NCBI GenBank assembly: GCA_020746875.1 | Contig: JAGTJL010000005.1 | Coordinates: 124,001-188,000 of the forward strand | Reading direction: 5' to 3' | From: Rhexocercosporidium sp. MPI-PUGE-AT-0058 | Lineage: Eukaryota > Ascomycota > Leotiomycetes > Helotiales | DNA: 64,000 bases | Part shown: positions 34,804-46,501 of the stretch, in pieces | Layout: the number at the start of each line of letters is the position of its first letter | Numbering within the stretch: the first letter of the stretch is position 1 | The notes under the pieces: model-generated | What the model was told of the DNA's origin: nothing | What the model saw: only the letters and a program-made list of their open reading frames with translations | Databases searched by the model: none | Program-made: the position numbers and the translations under genes

Positions 34804-36072
34804 TCAAGCCACAACTCCTCTAGCAGCTCCTCCAATACCCCACTTGAATCTCCTCAAACTCCCTGTGCTACCCCTCGCGACCTCCCTCCCACATCCACCT
34901 CCACCACCAGTCATACTCGATCCATTTAAGCCAGTCATGACCTCTCCTCTCCCAACCTCCCGTCCAATAACATACCCAGCCCCGAACCCAACCACGCTCA
35001 CCAGTACTACGACACCTGCAGACATTACCCACGTCAAGAGGGTTGGCGAGATCATACTCTCCTCCTCTAAAGCCTGTATCCGCTTCTTCTTCAACGCCCT
35101 GCTCTTCTCCCCAGCTGGTTTTGCAGCCGCTGCTTTCCGCTTACCTTTCTCGATAGCTTCCTGACTTGATATTGAAGGGCTGCTTCGTGCGCGTGTGGAG
35201 GGAGAGAGGGGTCGGGATGTATTTGCTGCAGCGGTTGGAGGAGCCATCAACTCCGATTCGGGGACGAAGCGTAGACCGATCGGTTCATTGCTCGTCATGG
35301 TAGTGGTAGCTTGGTTTCGTTTCGGGAGGCCTCGAGCAGCTGCTGCACCGATGGAAAGGAGGGTATTAAGTGAGGCCCGTAGGGCTGCGTCATGATCTAC
35401 AGTGTTGCTGTAGCCTGAGTTTTGGCGTGTGGCTCGAGGTGGGTATGATTGTCGTGTGTTTGAATGTGAAGGGAAGTAGGAGCCAGGGATACCGGGTCGT
35501 TGAGAAGGGGGGTGGGAGAAAGCATTTGGTTGTGGTGTGAAAGCCTGCCCAGCATCTGTTCTCCGTCCTAGAGCAGTAGCATTCTCGTCATCATCATCCG
35601 AATCAGATCCAGAACCAGCCTCGAATCTTCGGTGCGATGTGGTGGGAAGAATATGCTCGTTCGAACTGGTCATTACTTGATCGGACTCGCTCTCGCTCTC
35701 CTCGTACTCTTCTTGACTACTGGTACTTGTTTGTCTGGTCTCTAGGCTGATGTAAGATGGTTGTCCCAGCGCCCTCCTTCGTCTGCGAGAATTGGGATCA
35801 TGCTGTACGCGTAAACCGGTGGTGACTATCTCGTCGCCGATAGAGGAGAGGGAGGAAGAGGATGGTTGGGATGCTATCTCGACCCAGGACTCTGGAGATA
35901 GCGAATTAGTGTTTGGAGAGCTGGATAACAGGGGGGTATTCGTACCATCATTCCGCAAGCGCGCAACTCCTGATGAATGTGCCATATCTGTAATTCTCGC
36001 AGAACTGTTACCGGAGATGTGGTCACTGGTCTGCTGAGAGGGCGTGGTGGTGTTGTTTTGAAGAGAAGCCAT
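34804..36072 (-). CDS. Serine-rich protein with C-terminal transmembrane helix
   Basis: One uninterrupted frame gives 422 residues from the ATG at 36072 (MASLQNNTTTPSQQTSDHIS); the frame stays open upstream to 36516 but that part is Pro/Thr low complexity and more likely leader. The protein is disordered and Ser/Thr-rich for 300 residues, with acidic patches (EEYEESESESD, GSGSDSDDDDEN). Two short segments look conserved: DHDAALRASLNTLLSIGAAA and IGLRFVPESEL. A lysine-rich stretch (KGKRKAAAAKPAGEKSRALK) and a short helix (IQALEEESMI) precede one hydrophobic span, LTWVMSAGVVVLVSVVGFGA, and a glycine-rich end. A single C-terminal anchor with the bulk in the cytosol is the likely topology. Function unknown. 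Confidence 0.7.
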   Translation of the reverse strand: MASLQNNTTTPSQQTSDHISGNSSARITDMAHSSGVARLRNDGTNTPLLSSSPNTNSLSPESWVEIASQPSSSSLSSIGDEIVTTGLRVQHDPNSRRRRRALGQPSYISLETRQTSTSSQEEYEESESESDQVMTSSNEHILPTTSHRRFEAGSGSDSDDDDENATALGRRTDAGQAFTPQPNAFSHPPSQRPGIPGSYFPSHSNTRQSYPPRATRQNSGYSNTVDHDAALRASLNTLLSIGAAAARGLPKRNQATTTMTSNEPIGLRFVPESELMAPPTAAANTSRPLSPSTRARSSPSISSQEAIEKGKRKAAAAKPAGEKSRALKKKRIQALEEESMISPTLLTWVMSAGVVVLVSVVGFGAGYVIGREVGRGEVMTGLNGSSMTGGGGGCGREVARGSTGSLRRFKWGIGGAARGVVA

Positions 36073-38383
36073 GATGGGCGAGGAATGAAGGTGGGGTTGT
36101 TGAGCGGTGAGATTGGAAGAGGAAGTCCGGCCGTCAAGAGCAGACCAAGTGAATGAGGCTCTGTCCCTCTTCCGCAGATGTCCTCGATTATTGATTGTAT
36201 TTGTATTTGCGGAACGTGTGTATGCCTGCCAAGTCCACAGACCGCTTCTTTGTGGAGTTGTGGTTGTAGATGTGCTTTGTTGTCGAGGGAGGATGGATGA
36301 TGGATGATGGGCGTGGGGCGCGAGCGATATCCAGGAATCTCGGCGGGTAAACTCCGGTCGGAGGGAAATGCTGCGGGGGGTGGATGGGGGGTGAATGGGG
36401 GGTACAGAACAGTAGGAGCGGAGAGTATAAGTAAGATCAGGTAAGATTAGAGAGCGTACGTACAGTAAATAGAGGCGAGCTCTACAAGGTGTTGATCTTG
36501 AGGAAATAAAGTACACAGGACATTATGATGCGATGTTAGATGGGCTAAAGAGTGAGGACAAATATAGAACGTGAAATGGGGTACGTCAGGGAGTGGTGAG
36601 AATGGCATGCATGGCATAGCATAGCAATTCGCGCTGACTACTGGCCTGCCACCTCCACCAGGTCGATAGGGTACAGTACAGTACAGGACTGACGGTAGGG
36701 TAATTGTGCTCAGCCCAGCCCAGTCCAACTCAGCTCAGCTCAGCGCCAGCCCCGTGCCACGCCCAATGTTGCGCTGTTCTGCCCTGTTCTGCCCTCAACT
36801 CGTGCCCTCTATCGGTGAGTGGTGACACGCTGATGGCGAATCGACAGCGACTGACAGCGAATGGGGATCGCGAATTCCGCTGCCTGATACCGCGATAAAT
36901 AAGCCTGTATGGAGCAGCGAGAGAGGGTGACTGACTGGTGAGACAGCCAGACAGGTGAGACAGTGAGGGGTCGAGGATGGAGGGGGTGGGATGGATGGAC
37001 GGGCCTTGAGCCTGGACACTGATCTTAGGTTACAGTAAAACGTAGATCTTATTATGAGATCATGACGCTCGCTATACTTTCTTTCTTTACACATATACAT
37101 ATCTACATATATGGCAGCTTAACGATATGAACATGAGAACCATAGAATGAAATTGCTTTACTTTCCTATTGCATATATATATATATACATATATGAATAT
37201 TCAGAAGCCAGTGACCTCGTCTGTAGCAGCAAGGTACAGGCGCCTAAGGGTCTTTCTTAGTCTCGTGGCTCATCATACCCTGTCATGCATTTACAGAATA
37301 CCGTAGGATGAGTGTCGAATCCCTGAAATGATCGACTCCTATTCCCATGATTGGATGCGAGAGGCGTTGTGTGACCGCTTCGAGATGATCTTGGTGGGGT
37401 TGCCCAGAGTCATGTGCACGTGTATCACGTGGTACTCTTGCTACTCGTGGTACAAGAACACATTCATCGTGCATCCCGGGAATGAACAATGTCCCAGACG
37501 CTTGAGGCTGTATAATGGTCTCACAATGTGCTTTTGTTTTTAAACAATCTACCTGTTAATAATTATACTTTACAAGGGCCGGAAAAGAGTTCCTCGTCTC
37601 CACCCCAGCCCGCTAACAAGTGGATATGAAAGTAAACAAAACCAAAGCGAGGAGCCAATATCCATCGATGGATGGCTATTCAATGTAGGTCTGGCTATGG
37701 GAAAGCATCTTCTTGAGTAACTAAAATTTAGATTTCCAAATCGAGCAGTCCAAAACTCGGAGTTCAGTTGATATACCACACTTTCCATCGCGGTGTGCGA
37801 CAACGAGACAATGGCGATTGCGGGACGGAGAACGAGACACCCGATGACAAAGACCATAAATTCCGATGATCTCAATAAAATTCTTAAAACTTGATCTCGC
37901 ACCGTCTCAATCTCCATTAGACGATCATTTCGTGCTCGCACTGGACTAGAGAGGAGTTTGAAAGGTGAAGATTAAGGTTGATTTCAGTAGGGTGAGGTTA
38001 CGCCGGCTTAAGCGAGGCTGACATGCAGGTTGAGACAGGACAGACAGACTTGTGCCTCCAAGCCACGTTCCGGTGCTGTACGGCACGGACGACTGTGTAA
38101 CACGAGCTTGGAGATATCAAACCTTACATTTTCATCACGCTCGCAAACAGGGTATGGACCTGCATCAGTAGAACGACAATTTGAACTGACAGACGACAAA
38201 CAAACACGATCCTGTACTCTGCGGGACTAGACGATAGAGGGGAAGAGCGACCTAGACGTGCTTGCTTGACCGCCGACCACTGGAGATCGCATTGCTTTTC
38301 AGGTTTAGATAGGCCGTTTTTCTCTTACGAGGCTATCTTACCTACGTAGATCTCAGATCCTACGTCTGCTCACGCCTAGAACC
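36073..38383. other. Intergenic region with several simple repeats
   Basis: Divergent spacer of 2.3 kb between the membrane-protein gene and the Zn2Cys6 factor. It holds short tandem repeats: GTACA units near 36671-36685, CAGCT units near 36730-36744 and an AT run near 37173-37194. No gene is supported. Confidence 0.5.
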
Positions 38384-41300
38384 ATGTACAGCAACCCCGC
38401 CTCACAAGGCCATTCGGTCCCTAATCAAACGACCTTCGCTGGCTCCAGCTCCGGCTCTGGTTCAGGATCCGGATTAGGATCGAGGTTCACATACATGCCC
38501 TCGATTGAAGACGACATAGACGAAGATACCGGTTTCGATTTCAACAGCTCTGCTTTCACACCTGGTCAGGGATCTCTCAACGTTCCAGATTACCGAGGAG
38601 AGACAAGTGTAAATGTAGAGCACAGAACCAGTGAGGGGAAGCAAGGTGCAAGCGGACAACTCCCCCCTCATAGGAATGCATGTGCGATATGTCGCAAGAG
38701 GAAGTTGAAGTGTGATGGCGCCGCGCCGGAATGGTATGTCTAAGTCTTTTCTCGTTTGGAGTACGCTCATGGTCTGGGACTCGGGAGCGGATTGTCTGTT
38801 CTGATCTTGAGATAATGAAAATGGTATATACTAATTCAAATTTGTGACTAGTGGGAGGTGCAAGAGGTTGGGGCATGAGTGTGTGTATGTCGAGAGTAGG
38901 AGGAAAAGTGGGCCTAAGAGGGGATATGTTAAAGGGTTGGAAAGTAGACTGGGTATGTTTTTCATTTCCTGCTCTTGTCCAATTGTCAAGTTGCGGGCCA
39001 TCCTCACTCAGCATAATTCATCGTCCAGATTATTATCTTCGTCATTTGTAGCCCATTCTGACTCCGTAACAGCACAAGTCGAAGGCCTACTCAAGGAGAA
39101 AGAAGGCATGTCCTTTGGCTCAATACCCGGCGCAGGAACCAATACCAGCGCTCTACCAAACTTCGACCCTCTCCAAGAAAGCTATTCCCAACCACTGGAA
39201 TATGGAGACACGTATTTGAGGAATAGTCTTTTCCTACCAGATCTAACGGAGAATGTACATTTCGATATGGATCAGGTATTTAAATCCGAGAATCTAGAAT
39301 CCGTAACTGGGAAGGGGAAGGGGAATGGGAACGACGGGTCGTCATGGGCGCTCTCGGAATTGGGTGTTCAGGAACCACTACCACCACAGGATATTGTGGA
39401 TGAGCTGTAAGTCCCTATCCCGTCTATCCTATCCTTTTGCCCGCATATTGACACCGGAGCAGAACACAGCTGTACTTTGAGAAAATCCACCCCTCGAACG
39501 ACATGATCCACCAATACCGCTTCATGGCCTCGCTCTCACTCTCCTCCAGCGCTCGGCCCTCCATCGCTCTCCGCTACTCGATGTGGACGCTCGCAGCAGG
39601 TATCTCACCATCTCACAAGCACCTCTCGCCACTCTTCTACCTCCGCACTCGTAAATATGCCGAAGCAGACGAGGCAGGGTCGCGAGCGAAATACGTCAAT
39701 ATCAGACACGCGCAGACGTGGATCCTGATCGGGACGTATGAGTATAAGATGTTGATGTTTCCAAAGAGTTGGCTTTCGATTGGGAAAGCTGTGAGATTAT
39801 GTCAGATGTTGGGGCTGCATAGGTTGGACGGGAGGGGGTTGGGCCATAGGCAGGCGTTGGAGGCGCCGGGAGATGTTACAGAGAAGGAAGAGAGAAGACG
39901 AACGTTCTGGATGGCGTTTGGCATGGACAGGTATGCGGCTGTTAGTACGGGGTGGCCGGTTATTGTTGATGAAAGAGATGTAAGACCCCCTTCAGCAGAT
40001 CCCTATAACAGTGTTTCTCCCAATGAATGCTGACAGACTGATAGATCCTCACATTCCTCCCTTCATCAGAAAGCGCATTCGAGACCGGCGAAGAAGAACC
40101 AGGTATCTTCCTCCAAGACGCTATGCAACCCCTACAAGCAACCTCCCTCTCCTCCTTCGCCGGTGTGGTCGTAGTATGCAGCCTCATCGGGCGAATATTC
40201 GAGCACCTATCCCGCCCAAACCCCCTCGATCTCGATAGCGACCCAAACAGCGATTTCTGGCGCTCGCACCGCAAAATCGAGAATGTCCTGTTGAACATGG
40301 TCCTGCACCTCCCAGCACACTTACGTCTCCCAACCGGCGCGTCAACGTCGAATACGATTTTCTTGAATATGACGCTGCAGAGTGCGACGATCTGTTTGCA
40401 TCAGGCGGCGATTGCGAAGGCGGAGAAGGTGCCGGCGGGGTGCGGGTATGAGAGTGTGGTTGAAGAGAGTAAGACGAGGTGTGCAGCTGCGGCGCATGAG
40501 ATTGCGAGTATTATGAAAAGGATCGCACATTTTGATTTGTCGACCGTAAGTCTGATGTTTCCCTTGGAGTACCTTCTTCTTTCGGCGTTCTTGAGAATGG
40601 TTCTATTGCGTGCTCAAGCGAGGGAAAGTAAACAAAGTACGAGGGAAGATAGAGGGGGGTGAAGAAGAAAAGCACTGACACAGATGCCACCTACACAGTT
40701 GCACCCATACATCCCCTTCCCGCTCTACCTCTCCGCCCGTATCTTTGCCCAAATGGCAAAAGCGAATCCTCAAGACGATAACGCCAATTCCCTGGTTAGA
40801 TTCCTACTAAGCGCATTAGTAGCAATGAAGGAAGTTAATCCGCTCGTGGAGAGCTACCTCGCACAATTGGATATGGAGGATTTGGGCTTGAGTGCTCTGC
40901 AAGAGAATGTGAGGATGTTTGGGCTTGAGAGGAGTGTTGTGAGTCTCGTTTCCTCTGATTATCCTTCATTGTCTACTTTTACGGTCGAGGGTCGTTAGCC
41001 GAGACTGAAATTGGTTGGTGCGCTCAACAAGAGAGATGGAAGGGGCTAACCAAATGTGCATCCAGCAAGGAATATCGCTCTCCGAATCTGAAGAAGCAAA
41101 ACCCTGGATCTCGTACGTCTCACCAATGGTTCGCATCGTCGAGGTATCAGAGGACAGCATGTCGCCACCGGCATCACGACCACGGCATTCATCAACACCT
41201 AGTTCCTCCGATCTACACTCTGGCCTGAACACCAATACCAACCCCAACCACAACTCAGCGTCAAGTCCAAACCCGAGCCTGAACACATACTCGACATCGG

Positions 41301-41572
41301 CCTCCAACAATCAGAAAGGCAAGAGTCCAGCATCAGCCTCGGTATCCACGCCTTCGATCTCGGGAGCGTCTGGATCAGGAGGGGGGACGGGGATGTATTC
41401 CAACTTGAATGAACATGAGATGAATTTCGATATCCCGGTTAATGCGGTCGATGGGTTTGACGGTATGGAGACTATTAATATGGGGAGCTTTCCTGGACAA
41501 GGCGCTTGGGATCTGGATGGGGCGAATATGAGGACTGAGCATTATGATCCGAGCGGGGGGTTTGGGGGGTAA
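38384..41572 (+). CDS. Zn2Cys6 fungal transcription factor with fungal_trans domain
   Basis: Seven exons (38384-38733, 38852-38952, 39073-39406, 39463-39979, 40045-40545, 40684-40938, 41066-41572) keep frame and give 854 residues. Residues about 98-126 form the binuclear zinc cluster, CAICRKRKLKCDG then PECGRCKRLGHEC; the first intron splits the fourth cysteine codon. SGPKRGYVKGLESRLAQVE follows as linker and short coiled coil. The middle homology region (fungal_trans) spans about residues 270-600, with HPSNDMIHQYRFMASLSL, RYSMWTLAAGIS, KYVNIRHAQTWILIG, GKAVRLCQMLGLHRLD and EKEERRRTFWMAFGMDR. The C-terminus is Ser/Asn/Gly-rich with a possible acidic activation end. Such proteins bind CGG-containing sites and control metabolic or developmental genes. 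The target is not inferable; the nearest genes are housekeeping. Confidence 0.93.
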
Positions 41573-42950
41573 ATGGATAGGTAGGAAGAGAGTAGGCGAG
41601 TGAATGGGAGATTCTGGGAGGTGTTCGTGTTGGTGGTCCTGCGATTGGTGGTTTTGGTATGAATTATGAACGTGGTGTAGTGGGCAAGTCTTGCTGGGAA
41701 GTCCTGTGACATTTTGGCGTGAGGGTTGGGACCATGGACGAATGGTAAAAGACTTTTTCAGAAGTACTTCAGCGTTGTGAGATTGTTTTCTATAAGATTA
41801 GGCATCGAGGGTTAATGTGCAAAAGAAGCTTTGTGAGGTGTCGTCAACGGCTCCGTTCATTTTCCTGTTTGGGAAGAATGAGACTGTTTTTAAGCGCTAA
41901 ACAAAAGCCCAAAGCAAGACGGAAAGAATAGCATACTATGATCTCGAGAAAAGGGCGATCATGATCGTAAACACAAAATTCGGTAAGAAATGATGATGGC
42001 TTGACCAGGAGTGCGGTGCTACCTCAAGCATTTGCGGAAGAACGAGAGCGAAAAGACGGAGTGAAGTACGAATGGAAAGGCTGACATGAAGAAGAGTCCA
42101 GCAAGAGTGTACGAATGTCGATATTTGTCGGTCTGCTGATTTTTCTTCCTTCATTTCCCTAACTTGCTCAGGTCGGACCTTTTTCTTCTTCAGGAATTCT
42201 CAAGAAAGCCACGAGTAGAGAGTTAGATCAAGATGTACTGTACGAGAGAAATTTTGTACTTAAAAAGTAGAGAGTGGTGTTGACTATGCTATGTTCGGAC
42301 ACTAGCTCATACCGACTCCGCCTACTGCGGAAGGAGGAGAGTTCCTCCGACACCTTTGTGGGGTCGTGTTGATGGGCAACAAGGTAAAGTAGGAATCTCA
42401 ATGGGAGTAGATACTTAATATAGAACTGATGCAGCAGTAGCTGAATCTTTGGAGATTGGGAAGAAGCCTCTTTGTGTACTGAAAGGAGCAAGTTGTGTTC
42501 TGTTCGTTTATGACAAAGGATATTCCTACACTTCTCTGGCTCAATTTGAAGAGGTAGCGCGAGGTCCACCTTAGTCTGCGAGTTTGTCGCTTCGCGACGA
42601 TCGCTGGATATGTTGACAGCGGTTCTTGAAGGCAATCGAGACAACTATAAGTAATCTACTATTGATGTTTTGAGAAGCAGGCAAGAAAGGGGGTGGCAAG
42701 GCTGAGGTCGCTCTAAGCGAGGGGTAACAGCATCATCCGAGCCAGCCTCGAGCTGTCGACGTCACTCCTCCGAGCTTCTTGGTGGGGGATCTACTCGCCC
42801 TAGTATATCTGTTAAAATATGATTGCCCTGCCAGCCAAGTTCTAGAGAAGGGTCTTTCAATCTTCTAGGTTGAAAAAAAAAAAAACTTAAATCTTTGAAG
42901 AAAGCAAATCAATTCCATCGCTCAAGCAGTTCCGAATATATCAACTCAAA
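41573..42950. other. Intergenic region, no gene seen
   Basis: Long 3' flank of the transcription factor and promoter of the next small gene. A minus-strand 138-codon frame (42228-42644) begins at a non-ATG codon and has no motif. Confidence 0.5.
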
Positions 42951-43382
42951 ATGGCAGCCTCCCAAAACCAATCAAGTCTCAACTCTGTCCGAGGGGCAGG
43001 AACAACATTCGGCCCCTCAGACAGTAAACCTTCATCGACAGCTACACCCGCGACATCAGTCGGATCAGCCACCGCAGCTGGACACGGCGACCATCCTCAA
43101 GACAACGCAGACGACAGTAATGCTGTGTTGCCAGGATCTAAGGTCGGACCACAGCAGGAGGATCTGGATGGTGAGCAGATGCGCGCACCGGGGGAAGGAG
43201 AGGTGATGGATGCGCAGTTCAATAAGAAGAATGCTGGGTGGGGCGAAGAGGGGAGCTTCACAAGTGATTTGGACAGGCAGAAGGAGGAGCAGAGGGGGGC
43301 GAGGGAGGAAGTCATGGCGAAGAGGGGGAGGGGGAGAGTGTTGATGGAGGGGCGGGGAATCGAGTTGCTAATGAGGGGTTGA
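42951..43382 (+). CDS. Small hydrophilic conserved-type protein
   Basis: A single exon of 143 codons starts at an ATG in a good context (AAAATGGC). The first half is Ser/Thr/Gly-rich (SSLNSVRGAGTTFGPSDS), the second half is charged with DLDGEQMRAPGEGEVMDAQF and GWGEEGSFTSDLDRQKEEQ, a pattern of small disordered proteins common in ascomycetes. No membrane span or signal peptide. Function unknown. It converges with taf3, about 200 bp between the stop codons. Confidence 0.65.
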   Translation: MAASQNQSSLNSVRGAGTTFGPSDSKPSSTATPATSVGSATAAGHGDHPQDNADDSNAVLPGSKVGPQQEDLDGEQMRAPGEGEVMDAQFNKKNAGWGEEGSFTSDLDRQKEEQRGAREEVMAKRGRGRVLMEGRGIELLMRG

Positions 43383-43588
43383 ACAGCGTATGAGGGAAGA
43401 ACTTGGGAAGACAAAGGATGTAAGAACATACGATACAGATAGATCCGAAAAGTAACTGTTTGTGTTTCTTTCTTCTGTATGGGGTATTGCCAGATATTGT
43501 ACACATACCGTTTCATCCCATCCCATCCCAGCCTTTCCTCTCTCCCAACGCCGCGCAATGCAATGCAAACAGACTGTGTCCGTCCCTC

Positions 43589-44273
43589 TTAGAACTCCAT
43601 ATCCTCCATCGTATCGTCCAACGAACTGAGAGCAGATGATTGCCGTCGAGACGACTGTATTGATGTACTCGTAGACGGTTTCTGCAGTCGTTCTGCCCAT
43701 TCCTTGACACTTGTGATATCTCCACCTTCAACTTTGACTGCTCTGGGTTCCAATGGTTTGCCCAAGAAGGTTCCGTTGTATCGCGCATCCTCGTCCGCAG
43801 CAGCGTGTTTCTGCTTGAGTACTGCAAATTATCAGTATAGTCCTACAAGCCAACATGTATAACGAACCCGTCAAGTAATCCTCCTTAGCCCCCTCCGTAC
43901 CCTCGAGCGCAACCCTCCTGATTTCACGATTGCCTGGCCCTCTTGCCCAAGCTAGGAACCCATCAACACCTCTCGTATCCTCAATACCTTCCCATTCCTG
44001 CTCTTCAAACACTTTCTCGGGTCCAAGGGCTCCGCAGTCCTGCATTGCCATCCTGACATCCTGAATTGCGATCTCAAGAGATAGTTCGGGCGCATTGTGA
44101 TTTAGAGACGCATGATTCGCGGTGGTCTGCGCAAGCAGCAACATGTATCGCGCTGCTAGATCGGTGAGGGTATCGAGGACTGAAGGGCGAGTGGAATGGT
44201 AGCCCGCTGCGCGGAGGATGTGCAAGATGCAAGGTCGTAGCAGAGAATGGTGGAGAGCATGAGGAGTTGCCAT
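43589..44273 (-). CDS. taf3: TFIID subunit 3 (Taf3), bromodomain-associated histone fold
   Basis: Two exons (43868-44273, 43589-43821; intron GTTCGT..TTGCAG) give 212 residues. Residues 1-85 form the Bromo_TP histone fold: MATPHALHHSLLRPCILHIL, RAAGYHSTRPSVLDTLTDLA, ARYMLLLAQTTANHASLNHN and LSLEIAIQDVRMAMQDCGAL. Known role: Taf3 pairs with Taf10 inside TFIID. The rest includes GVDGFLAWARGPGNREIRR and, after the intron, LKQKHAAADEDARYNGTFLG and a Ser-rich end TMEDMEF. It lacks the PHD finger of animal TAF3, as expected for fungi. The start at the second in-frame Met (44273) is chosen because the histone fold begins there. A Taf8-like identity is the alternative, but length and tail fit Taf3. 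It is divergent from taf7. Confidence 0.85.
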
Positions 44274-44779
44274 TGTTAGATCTGAGTGTCTGATTGAGTG
44301 CACTGCTCAGGGAGGAGGAATCGAGGATGTAGTGCACTTCATGACCGAGCCTGAGAAGTTGAAGTCGTAGATGTGCTCGAAGTTAGAGTTGAAAGCTGGC
44401 CATGAAAGAGAATCCAGCCAAATGTTCCCTTGAAAAGTAATTGCACTAATGGTCGCTATCGCCCGTCGTATCGAAATATCTCAGCCGCGTCTTCCCCACG
44501 TTCTGTCAAATGACACTTCCCACTGCTTTGCAACTCCAGACCATTTGCAATACATTCCCCTCGATCTCTATCTCCACGACCCTCGAACCTCTCTCCGAAT
44601 AATCGAAGAATACCAGTTCACTTACCTGAGCATCTGCCACTTACCTAGAAAGGCCAGAGCGCCACCTCCCAAACCCGCGCATTCGCGCCTTTACGTTCTG
44701 GACGAGACCTCCTACACCCACGAAAAGCGCATCCACCCTCTCGATACCGTCGCATAAACGCGGTTGGAATACCGTCAAG
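44274..44779. promoter_or_regulatory. Shared promoter region of taf3 and taf7
   Basis: Only 506 bp separate the start codons of two TFIID subunit genes. An ATG-initiated frame of 102 codons (44449-44757) lies inside it on the plus strand and ends 22 bases before the taf7 ATG. No TATA box was recognised. Confidence 0.65.
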
Positions 44780-46501
44780 ATGAGCAACCCATTCACGAAG
44801 CTAAAGTTGTCTATCGGAAAGAAAGAGCCAACACCAGGTGCCGAATCCTCATCTCAGAGTTTCAGTGGCCCATCACAAAGCACACAGAGTCACCCTTCGC
44901 AGAGTACGCCTCCGTCAGATGCGCCTGCTCCTACTCCTGCAAAGAATCCTCTCAAGATCAAGTTGACTACGAAAGGGGGATCCGTACCACCTACTCCAGC
45001 AGCAACCGTCGAACCGGTTAAGCAGAAGAAGAGCAAGGCAGGCCGGCCACCAAAACCCACCGCGAAGCTTCTCGACAACCGAAAACGACCCAAGGATGAG
45101 GATGCCAGCGATGCAGAAGGATCAACCATCCAAGTCCTGCAACCTACGAAAAAACTAAAGCTGAACACAAATACTGAGAAAGTGAAATCGGTGAAGCTGT
45201 CAATCAAGACTCCAATTGCGAAGACTCCCGCCACTCCAGCCGGACCCGGTACCTTGAAGATCAAGCCAAAGGGGAAAAAGCCCGACAGACCTCGAGGCGA
45301 CGGATACGATTCAGAGGCCAGCGATCGAGAGGATGACCCCTATATCGAAGAACAGTTCATATTCCGAATGGTTCCTGGAGACGATTGCGACTACATTGAT
45401 CACTGCATCAGGAATAGGTTGATCGGTGTCCCGAAGAACAATGGAGGCGCGGATATCATTATAAAATTCTACGAAGAAAATGGACGACGTGGGTCTGTTC
45501 AAGTCCGTGGGAACTGGTATGCGTCAACGCTTGTGGACCTTCCATGCATTCTCGAGGGAATGAAGAGTTGGGACAAGAGAGGCTGGTGGAAAAGTGCAGA
45601 CATCTGTCAAATGCTATGGATATTCGCTAAAGTCAAGAACGAAAGCGAGGCTAAGACTATTGCTCTACCATCAATCATCGATCCCAGCAACTACCAGTAT
45701 CCTCATGGCATCACCGCCCCCATGCACAATTGTCGCAAGGTTCGATTTAGAAAGCGTCTTCACAGAGATGAGATTGAGAAAGTTGAGAGAGAGGTTCAGA
45801 GGCTACTGGATGAGGACAGGAAGAGCACAAGCTCGAAGTACACGATCTTTGATCCAAATGCTCGACAGCAGAGTCAATCATACAGTCGGGATGGGAGCAC
45901 GCCAGCCAGATACAGTCAAGCACAGCAATACTCCGAAGACGAGGAGGAAGAAGAAGAGGATGACAACGAAGATGCTGAAGGCGAGGATGATGAGGGATAC
46001 TTTGCACAGAACCACGGTCAATCCAGCAATACCCACGTTGAAGCGAATTTTGACCAGCAGCTGGACGTTGATGCTGATGGAGAGGTCGACTTTGGCGATT
46101 TCGAAGCCGATCTGGAGGCCGAAATGGAAGCTGCATTGGAGATGAATAATGAAGAGATCGAAGCCGCGACTCCCATGTCAACAGTAGCAGCCACACCAAG
46201 CGCCGGGGACACCCTCCTAGAACCCCGGGAAGATAGTGGTGATGAATCTGTTGAGGATGATGATGACGACGACGACGAAGTCAGTGAGATTGATGAAGAG
46301 GAGAAAGAGAAGCTGGCTGCTATCCAGGGTGCCAAGGAGGATATTTTGGAAATGGAGAAGACACTTGCGGATCAGCAGGCTAGGCTTGCTGTTACTGGTA
46401 ATCCGATCTTGAAGAAGCGTTTGGATGCCACAATTCGCAATCTTAAGCAAGAGATCCAGTTGAAGAAGTCGTCTATTGGGGAGGGTGAGGGCGAGGAGTG
46501 A
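44780..46501 (+). CDS. taf7: TFIID subunit 7 (Taf7, TAFII55 family)
   Basis: One intronless frame encodes 573 residues. The N-terminal 185 residues are basic and Pro/Ser-rich (PLKIKLTTKGGS, KSKAGRPPKPTAK, an AT-hook-like stretch). The TAFII55 domain spans about residues 189-330: EEQFIFRMVPGDDCDYIDHC, IIIKFYEENGRRGSVQVRGN, YASTLVDLPCILEGMKSWDK and RGWWKSADICQMLWIF. The C-terminal half has long acidic runs (EDEEEEEEDD, EDDDDDDDEVSEIDEEE) and ends in a coiled coil (AIQGAKEDILEMEKTLADQQ, LKKRLDATIRNLKQEIQLKK). Known role: Taf7 binds Taf1 in TFIID and restrains its activity during promoter assembly in the nucleus. Fungal Taf7 proteins are of similar length. No damage is visible. Confidence 0.96.
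   Translation: MSNPFTKLKLSIGKKEPTPGAESSSQSFSGPSQSTQSHPSQSTPPSDAPAPTPAKNPLKIKLTTKGGSVPPTPAATVEPVKQKKSKAGRPPKPTAKLLDNRKRPKDEDASDAEGSTIQVLQPTKKLKLNTNTEKVKSVKLSIKTPIAKTPATPAGPGTLKIKPKGKKPDRPRGDGYDSEASDREDDPYIEEQFIFRMVPGDDCDYIDHCIRNRLIGVPKNNGGADIIIKFYEENGRRGSVQVRGNWYASTLVDLPCILEGMKSWDKRGWWKSADICQMLWIFAKVKNESEAKTIALPSIIDPSNYQYPHGITAPMHNCRKVRFRKRLHRDEIEKVEREVQRLLDEDRKSTSSKYTIFDPNARQQSQSYSRDGSTPARYSQAQQYSEDEEEEEEDDNEDAEGEDDEGYFAQNHGQSSNTHVEANFDQQLDVDADGEVDFGDFEADLEAEMEAALEMNNEEIEAATPMSTVAATPSAGDTLLEPREDSGDESVEDDDDDDDEVSEIDEEEKEKLAAIQGAKEDILEMEKTLADQQARLAVTGNPILKKRLDATIRNLKQEIQLKKSSIGEGEGEE

Noticed and set aside
42228..42644. Minus-strand 138-codon frame as a gene
   Set aside because: Starts at TTG, has no motif, no splice partner and ordinary non-coding composition.
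38384..46501. Secondary-metabolite gene cluster around the Zn2Cys6 factor
   Set aside because: Neighbours are general transcription factors and small proteins; there is no synthase, P450 or transporter nearby.
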